In this document: in pieces, positions 59,945 to 64,000 of the stretch
Position numbering within the stretch: the stretch's first letter is position 1
How the letters are laid out: every line of letters begins with the position of its first letter
From: Janibacter limosus
Lineage (GTDB): Bacteria > Actinomycetota > Actinomycetes > Actinomycetales > Dermatophilaceae
Reading direction: 5' to 3'
NCBI RefSeq assembly: GCF_004295485.1
Contig: NZ_CP036164.1
Location: forward strand, 2,666,001 to 2,730,000
Length of the DNA: 64,000 nucleotides
The notes under the pieces: generated by a model
Seen by the model: only the letters and a program-made list of their open reading frames with translations
Told to the model about the DNA's origin: nothing
The model's database searches: none
Made by a program: the position numbers and the translations under genes

Positions 59945-61915
59945 TCACCGCTTCGCGTAGTTGGCGCTGACCTCACCGAGGACGTAGCTCCAGATCATCG
60001 GGGTCGCCTCGGGCGAGAAGTGCAGGTAGTCGTTGAAGACCTGGATGCCGTCGATCTTCTCTTGGTAGCCGTCGGAGCAGAGGGCGCCGTGGAGGTCGAC
60101 GACCGCGACGTCGTCGTGGGACGCAGCCCAGTCATCGACGATCGCATTGATCTTCGTCGGGTCCTTGTACTCCTTGACGATCTTGGGGTTGGAGTCGAAG
60201 ACGAAGCGGAATTCCTCGGGGAGCGTCTCCTTGACCGGCTTGCGGCAGGGCACGTTGACGATCTGGACCTGCTGCGCGCCGGCGTCGACCGCCTCCTTGC
60301 GCACCGTGTCGAGGCGCTCGTCGATGAGGTGGACGTACTCCGGGTCATCCAGCCACAGCCGCTCGCCGCCGACGACGTGCGGCACGGCGAGCAGCGGTGA
60401 GGCCCACACGAGGAGCACCTGGTCGTCGTTCTGCGTGAACTTCGCCGGCCAGTCCTTCTTCATCTGCGTGCACAGCGGCTCGTTGCCCATCTGGAACCCT
60501 GGGGCCCAGCTCATCGGCTCGGCGAGCAGGTCGCAACCCTCACGGGAGTAGTTCTTCAGCGTCACGCCGGGGAAGGGGGCCGACTGGAAGCGGTCGACGA
60601 GGAAGAAGGGGACGGAGTCGCCGTAGACGCCCACCCGCGCCGGCTCACCCGAGACGTACTCCTCCTGCCCCTTGACGATCATGGGGGGCGGGCCGGCCGG
60701 GGCGGCAATCGCTGTGTCGCCGGGCGCCGGGGAGGTGGGAGCGCTGTGCGCGATGGCCAGGCCGCAGCCGGCGAGGAGCACGACGGGCACGACGACCGCG
60801 ACCGCGCGGGTGCGCAGCGTCGGGAAGAGGCCGCGGACCCCCTTCTTGATCACCGGGCGCTCGATGTACTGGTACGACAGGTGCGCGATCCCGACCGTCA
60901 GCACGGAGCAGATGACGAAATTTGCGATCCCGTTGTCGACGAGACGTCGGTTGCCGAAGGCCAGCCAGATCGGCCAGTGCCACAGGTAGAGCCCGTAGGA
61001 CAGCCGTCCTGCATAGGCCAGCGGGCGCCACCCGAAGATCGTCTGCACCCAGCTCGGGCGCTCATCGGCGCAGGCGAGGACGAGCAGGGCCGCTCCCAAC
61101 GCGAAGAAGAGCATCCCGCCGAGGTTGAACATCCATGCCGAGTAGGGGCCGACGACGAAGAAGGCACCGATGCTGGTGACGACCCCGACGACACCGGCAC
61201 CCAGGACGACGGGTCGGGGGAAGGTCGGGACCGCGCCGCTGCGGCCCGGCGCGAGCCAGACCCCGAGGGCCGCGCCGACGAAGAGCGCCTGAGCGCGGGC
61301 GTCCGTGCCGTAGTACACCCGCGGGTAGTCGCTCGCGTCGTGGAATCCGAGCACCGCGGTCCACACCGCGCTGAGCACGGCGCCGATCACGAGCACGAGG
61401 GTGATGGCCCGGCGGGAGCGGACCAGGGCCATCAGGGCGAGGATGACGAAGGGGACGAGGACGTAGAACTGCTCCTCGATCGCGAGCGTCCACGCATGAC
61501 GAAGGGGGGTGGCCCCACCCAGGGTGCCGAAGTACTGGTCGCCCTCCGAGATCAGCCGCCAGTTCATGACATAGCCCAAGGTGGCCATGACGTCCCCGCC
61601 GATCTTGCGACGGACCGTGTCGTCGGCCCACAGCACGGCGTAGACGATGACGAAACCCAGGACGAGGAAGAGGGCGGGCAGGAGTCGCCGCGCGCGGCGC
61701 GTGTAGAAGGCGATGGCGTCGATGCCGCCGCTGGTGATCTTCTCCTCCACGAGCAGCCGGGTGATGAGGAAGGCGGACAGGACGAAGAAGAGGTTGATGC
61801 CGACCCAGGCTCCGGTGAGCCACGTGACCCCGAAGTGGAAGGCCATGAAGCAGAGCATGAAAAGGCCCCGGACCCCGTCGAGCGCAGGGCTGTACCCGAG
61901 GCGTGAACGTGCCAC
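59945..61915 (-). CDS. Acyltransferase 3 family protein with C-terminal SGNH domain
   Basis: 656-residue relative of the adjacent acyltransferase. ALDGVRGLFMLCFMAFHFGVTW carries the His, then HAWTLAIEEQFYVLVPF and SYGLYLWHWPIWL, and the C-terminal SGNH domain has VGVYGDSVPFFLVD with a standard GDS serine and DYLHFSPEATP. GTG 61915 is chosen because GAGGAG lies 5 nt before it and the family core starts at once. Its stop is only 3 nt from the stop of the convergent partner, so the two genes share a transcription end. Confidence 0.9.
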   Translation of the reverse strand: MARSRLGYSPALDGVRGLFMLCFMAFHFGVTWLTGAWVGINLFFVLSAFLITRLLVEEKITSGGIDAIAFYTRRARRLLPALFLVLGFVIVYAVLWADDTVRRKIGGDVMATLGYVMNWRLISEGDQYFGTLGGATPLRHAWTLAIEEQFYVLVPFVILALMALVRSRRAITLVLVIGAVLSAVWTAVLGFHDASDYPRVYYGTDARAQALFVGAALGVWLAPGRSGAVPTFPRPVVLGAGVVGVVTSIGAFFVVGPYSAWMFNLGGMLFFALGAALLVLACADERPSWVQTIFGWRPLAYAGRLSYGLYLWHWPIWLAFGNRRLVDNGIANFVICSVLTVGIAHLSYQYIERPVIKKGVRGLFPTLRTRAVAVVVPVVLLAGCGLAIAHSAPTSPAPGDTAIAAPAGPPPMIVKGQEEYVSGEPARVGVYGDSVPFFLVDRFQSAPFPGVTLKNYSREGCDLLAEPMSWAPGFQMGNEPLCTQMKKDWPAKFTQNDDQVLLVWASPLLAVPHVVGGERLWLDDPEYVHLIDERLDTVRKEAVDAGAQQVQIVNVPCRKPVKETLPEEFRFVFDSNPKIVKEYKDPTKINAIVDDWAASHDDVAVVDLHGALCSDGYQEKIDGIQVFNDYLHFSPEATPMIWSYVLGEVSANYAKR

Positions 61916-62046
61916 CGCTGCTCCTCGTGTGTCGTGGGTCGTCTGCCGCCGGAGCGGCTTCGGGCATGCTACCGGCCAGTCCTTGAAGCGAAGAGTGCAG
62001 AATGTGCACAGAGCAACAGACGGCTGAGCAGGAAGGCACACCAGAT

Positions 62047-63153
62047 ATGTCCGACACGGATGTCAAGCACGGCCTCGAGGGCGTCGTCGCCTTCGAGTCC
62101 CAGATCGCCGAGCCCGACAAGGCTGGTGGCAACCTGCGGTACCGAGGGGTCGACATCAACGACCTCGTCGGCAAGGTCACCTTCGGTGACGTGTGGGGCC
62201 TGCTCGTCGACGACTCCTTCGACCCGGGTCTCCCGCCGGCCGAGCCCTTCCCCCTCCCCGTGCACAGCGGCGACATCCGCGTCGACGTGCAGTCCGCGCT
62301 GGCCCAGCTGGCACCGCTGTGGGGCTTCAAGCCGCTGCTCGACATCGATGACACCCAAGTCCGTGAGGACCTCGCCCGCTCGTCGGTCATGGCGCTGTCC
62401 TTCATCGCCCAGTCCGCGCACGGCCAGAACACCGCGATGGTCCCCCAGGCGCGCGTCGACGAGGGCAAGAGCATCGTCGAGCGCTTCATGATCCGCTGGC
62501 GCGGCGAGCCCGACCCCAAGCACGTCGAGGCCATCAACGCCTACTTCATCTCCGCTGCCGAGCACGGGATGAACGCCTCGACCTTCACCGCACGGGTCAT
62601 CGCCTCCACCGGCGCCGACGCGGCCGCCTGCCTCTCCGGGGCCGTCGGTGCGATGTCCGGACCGCTGCACGGTGGCGCCCCGTCCCGCGCCCAGCACATG
62701 ATCGAGGGTGTCGAGCGCACCGGCGACGCGACCAAGTACGTCAAGGACGCGCTCGACAACAAGGAGCGCCTCATGGGCTTCGGTCACCGCGTCTACCGGG
62801 CCTACGACCCGCGCGCGGCCGTCCTGCGCGAGACCTGCCAGCGCCTGGGCGCCCCCCGCTACGAGGTGGCCCTCGAGCTGGAGAAGGCGGCCATCGCCGA
62901 GCTCGCGGACCGCTACCCGGACCGCAAGATGGAGACCAATGTCGACTACTGGGCCGCGGTCCTGCTCGACTTCGCCGATGTCCCCGGCGAGATGATGACC
63001 CCGCTCTTCGTCTGTGCCCGCACGGCCGGTTGGTCGGCCCACGTGCTCGAGCAGAAGCGCACCGGTCGCCTCATCCGCCCGAGCAGCAACTACACCGGCC
63101 CGGGACCGCGCCCGATCAGCGACGTGGCCGGCTACGACACGCTCCCCGCCTGA
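62047..63153 (+). CDS. Citrate synthase (type 2 / GltA-like short form)
   Basis: 368-residue citrate/methylcitrate synthase. The substrate and catalytic histidines are in SGPLHGGAPSRA (H208) and MGFGHRVYRAYDPRA (H247); the acidic region NVDYWAAVLLDFADVPGEMM follows, and RPSSNYTGPGPRPI ends the protein. It condenses acetyl-CoA with oxaloacetate (or propionyl-CoA, which the sequence does not exclude) at the head of the TCA cycle. ATG 62047 has AGGAAGG about 10 nt upstream; an in-frame ATG at 62002 is less likely. Confidence 0.92.
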   Translation: MSDTDVKHGLEGVVAFESQIAEPDKAGGNLRYRGVDINDLVGKVTFGDVWGLLVDDSFDPGLPPAEPFPLPVHSGDIRVDVQSALAQLAPLWGFKPLLDIDDTQVREDLARSSVMALSFIAQSAHGQNTAMVPQARVDEGKSIVERFMIRWRGEPDPKHVEAINAYFISAAEHGMNASTFTARVIASTGADAAACLSGAVGAMSGPLHGGAPSRAQHMIEGVERTGDATKYVKDALDNKERLMGFGHRVYRAYDPRAAVLRETCQRLGAPRYEVALELEKAAIAELADRYPDRKMETNVDYWAAVLLDFADVPGEMMTPLFVCARTAGWSAHVLEQKRTGRLIRPSSNYTGPGPRPISDVAGYDTLPA

Positions 63154-63179
63154 TCGGCTTCCGGGGACGAGGGGACACC

Positions 63180-64000
63180 ATGCGCAGGATCTCGATGACG
63201 CTTGCCGCCTCGGCGGTTCTTGCCCTCGCCGCGTGCGGGGGGGACGGTGGTCCGGGCCCGACCGCGGGCACCGGCAGCACCTCCACGCAGGCGCCGACCA
63301 CGACGTCGAGCAGTGCCCCGACAACCACGTCGAAGACGGCGAAGAAGACATCGTCCTCGTCGTCCTCGTCGAAGCCCACCGACACGGGCACGCCCTTCGA
63401 CCCCAAGGAGTTCACCAGCAAGATCGAAAGGGCCATCCATCGGAACCCGACGGTCACGATCGACGTGAAGATGGGCGCCCAAGGGCAGCCCGGCATCACT
63501 GCCACCGGTGTGCAGGACCTGAAGAACGAAGCCCTCGAGATGGAGCTCGACCTCAACGGTCAAAAGTTCACGTATCGGCTCGTCGACGGGACGTACTACT
63601 TGGCCCAGCCCCCCAAATGGGTCGCCATCACCAAGGGCTCGACCAATCCACTGGTTAAGCAGGCACTGGAACAGACGTCGGCACTGAGCATGCGCAAGCA
63701 GCTCGATGCCTTCGTTGCTGGCGTCGAGTCAGCGGGCGACAAGGGCAGCGAAAAGGTCGAGGGTGTGACCACGACGCACTACACCGCCACTGTGCGCACC
63801 GCCGATGTGCGCAAGGAGCTCGGGCTGGATCCCGACCCCAACGCTCCTGCGAGGTTGATCTACGACGTGTGGCTCGACGAGGACGATCTCGTCCGCAAGA
63901 TGTCCTTCACCCAGAACGGCGCCAACGCCACGCTCATCGCCAAGGGCTGGGGCGAGCCGGTGTCGATCGTCAAGCCCAAGGACTCCGAGCTGGCCAAGGT
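63180..64000 (+). CDS. Secreted lipoprotein, LppX/LprG-like, 3' end outside window
   Basis: At least 273 residues. A signal peptide (MRRISMTLAASAVLALAAC) ends in the lipobox LAAC with Cys 19, followed by a Ser/Thr-rich linker with serine runs. The folded part alternates strands (TVTIDVKMGAQGQPGITATG, ALEMELDLNGQKFTYRLVDG, YYLAQPPKWVAI, SIVKPKDSELAKV), resembling LppX/LprAFG-type lipid-carrier lipoproteins or DUF6612-like domains. It would be anchored to the outer face of the membrane. GAGGGG precedes the ATG. The gene runs off the right edge. Confidence 0.8.
   Translation, partial: MRRISMTLAASAVLALAACGGDGGPGPTAGTGSTSTQAPTTTSSSAPTTTSKTAKKTSSSSSSSKPTDTGTPFDPKEFTSKIERAIHRNPTVTIDVKMGAQGQPGITATGVQDLKNEALEMELDLNGQKFTYRLVDGTYYLAQPPKWVAITKGSTNPLVKQALEQTSALSMRKQLDAFVAGVESAGDKGSEKVEGVTTTHYTATVRTADVRKELGLDPDPNAPARLIYDVWLDEDDLVRKMSFTQNGANATLIAKGWGEPVSIVKPKDSELAK

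Noticed and set aside
223..63398. CGAAGGG as a polar chromosome-segregation (KOPS-like) motif
   Set aside because: Occurrences are about evenly divided between strands across the window, whereas such motifs are strongly skewed.
1..64000. CRISPR arrays
   Set aside because: No regularly spaced direct repeats were seen on either strand, and no cas genes are present.

Overview
The window is high-GC DNA (roughly 70 percent by eye) from an actinobacterium. Gene content and order (menB-menE-menA, a System II cytochrome c cluster beside a histidine phosphatase, DUF3152, SepX/GlpR, DUF222-HNH, Mrp antiporter, DtxR) suggest the Intrasporangiaceae/Dermatophilaceae, for example a Janibacter-like organism. 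The family placement is inference.

Layout. 1-5010 (minus): type I restriction operon hsdR-abiEi-abiEii-hsdM, with an AbiE-type toxin-antitoxin pair between the restriction and methylation genes. It abuts a 3' fragment of menB (5096-5221). 5385-8025 (plus): a RelE/ParE toxin-antitoxin pair, then menE and menA of menaquinone synthesis. 8042-12393 (minus): histidine phosphatase, tlpA, resB, ccsB and DUF4229, in which ccdA is reduced to 37 codons. 12412-22466: rsmI, a protein O-mannosyltransferase, a TM0106-type nuclease, a DUF3152 metzincin-like protein, several poorly known genes and a shortened ycnI.

22546-27993: a 5.4-kb integrative element flanked by 48-bp direct repeats of the 3' half of tRNA-Ala(CGC). 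It encodes a rolling-circle-type replication initiator, an excisionase and a tyrosine integrase, and carries a sigma factor with a membrane partner. No conjugation gene is visible. 28118-44672: an AI-2E transporter remnant, sepX, an acetyltransferase, UTP-glucose-1-phosphate uridylyltransferase, 5-formyl-THF cyclo-ligase, a penicillin acylase, a cation/proton antiporter, mscL, a degenerate helicase-nuclease, an MFS exporter, tRNA-Arg(CCU) and a DUF222-HNH protein.

44884-51001: the complete Mrp antiporter operon (A/B fused, C, D, E, F, G). 51108-52225: an NlpC/P60 hydrolase behind a c-di-AMP (ydaO) riboswitch. 52305-64000: DtxR-type regulator, MFS, thioesterase-like protein, SDR, hydroxyacid-oxoacid transhydrogenase, pdxH, two convergent membrane acyltransferases with SGNH domains, citrate synthase, and the start of a lipoprotein.

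Three patterns cross gene boundaries. Several genes look as if they lost internal or terminal segments while staying in frame (ccdA, ycnI, the AI-2E transporter, perhaps the SAF-like gene). Many genes have a TANNNT box 6-7 nt before the start codon and so look leaderless. The heptamer CGAAGGG/CCCTTCG is several-fold commoner than base composition predicts.
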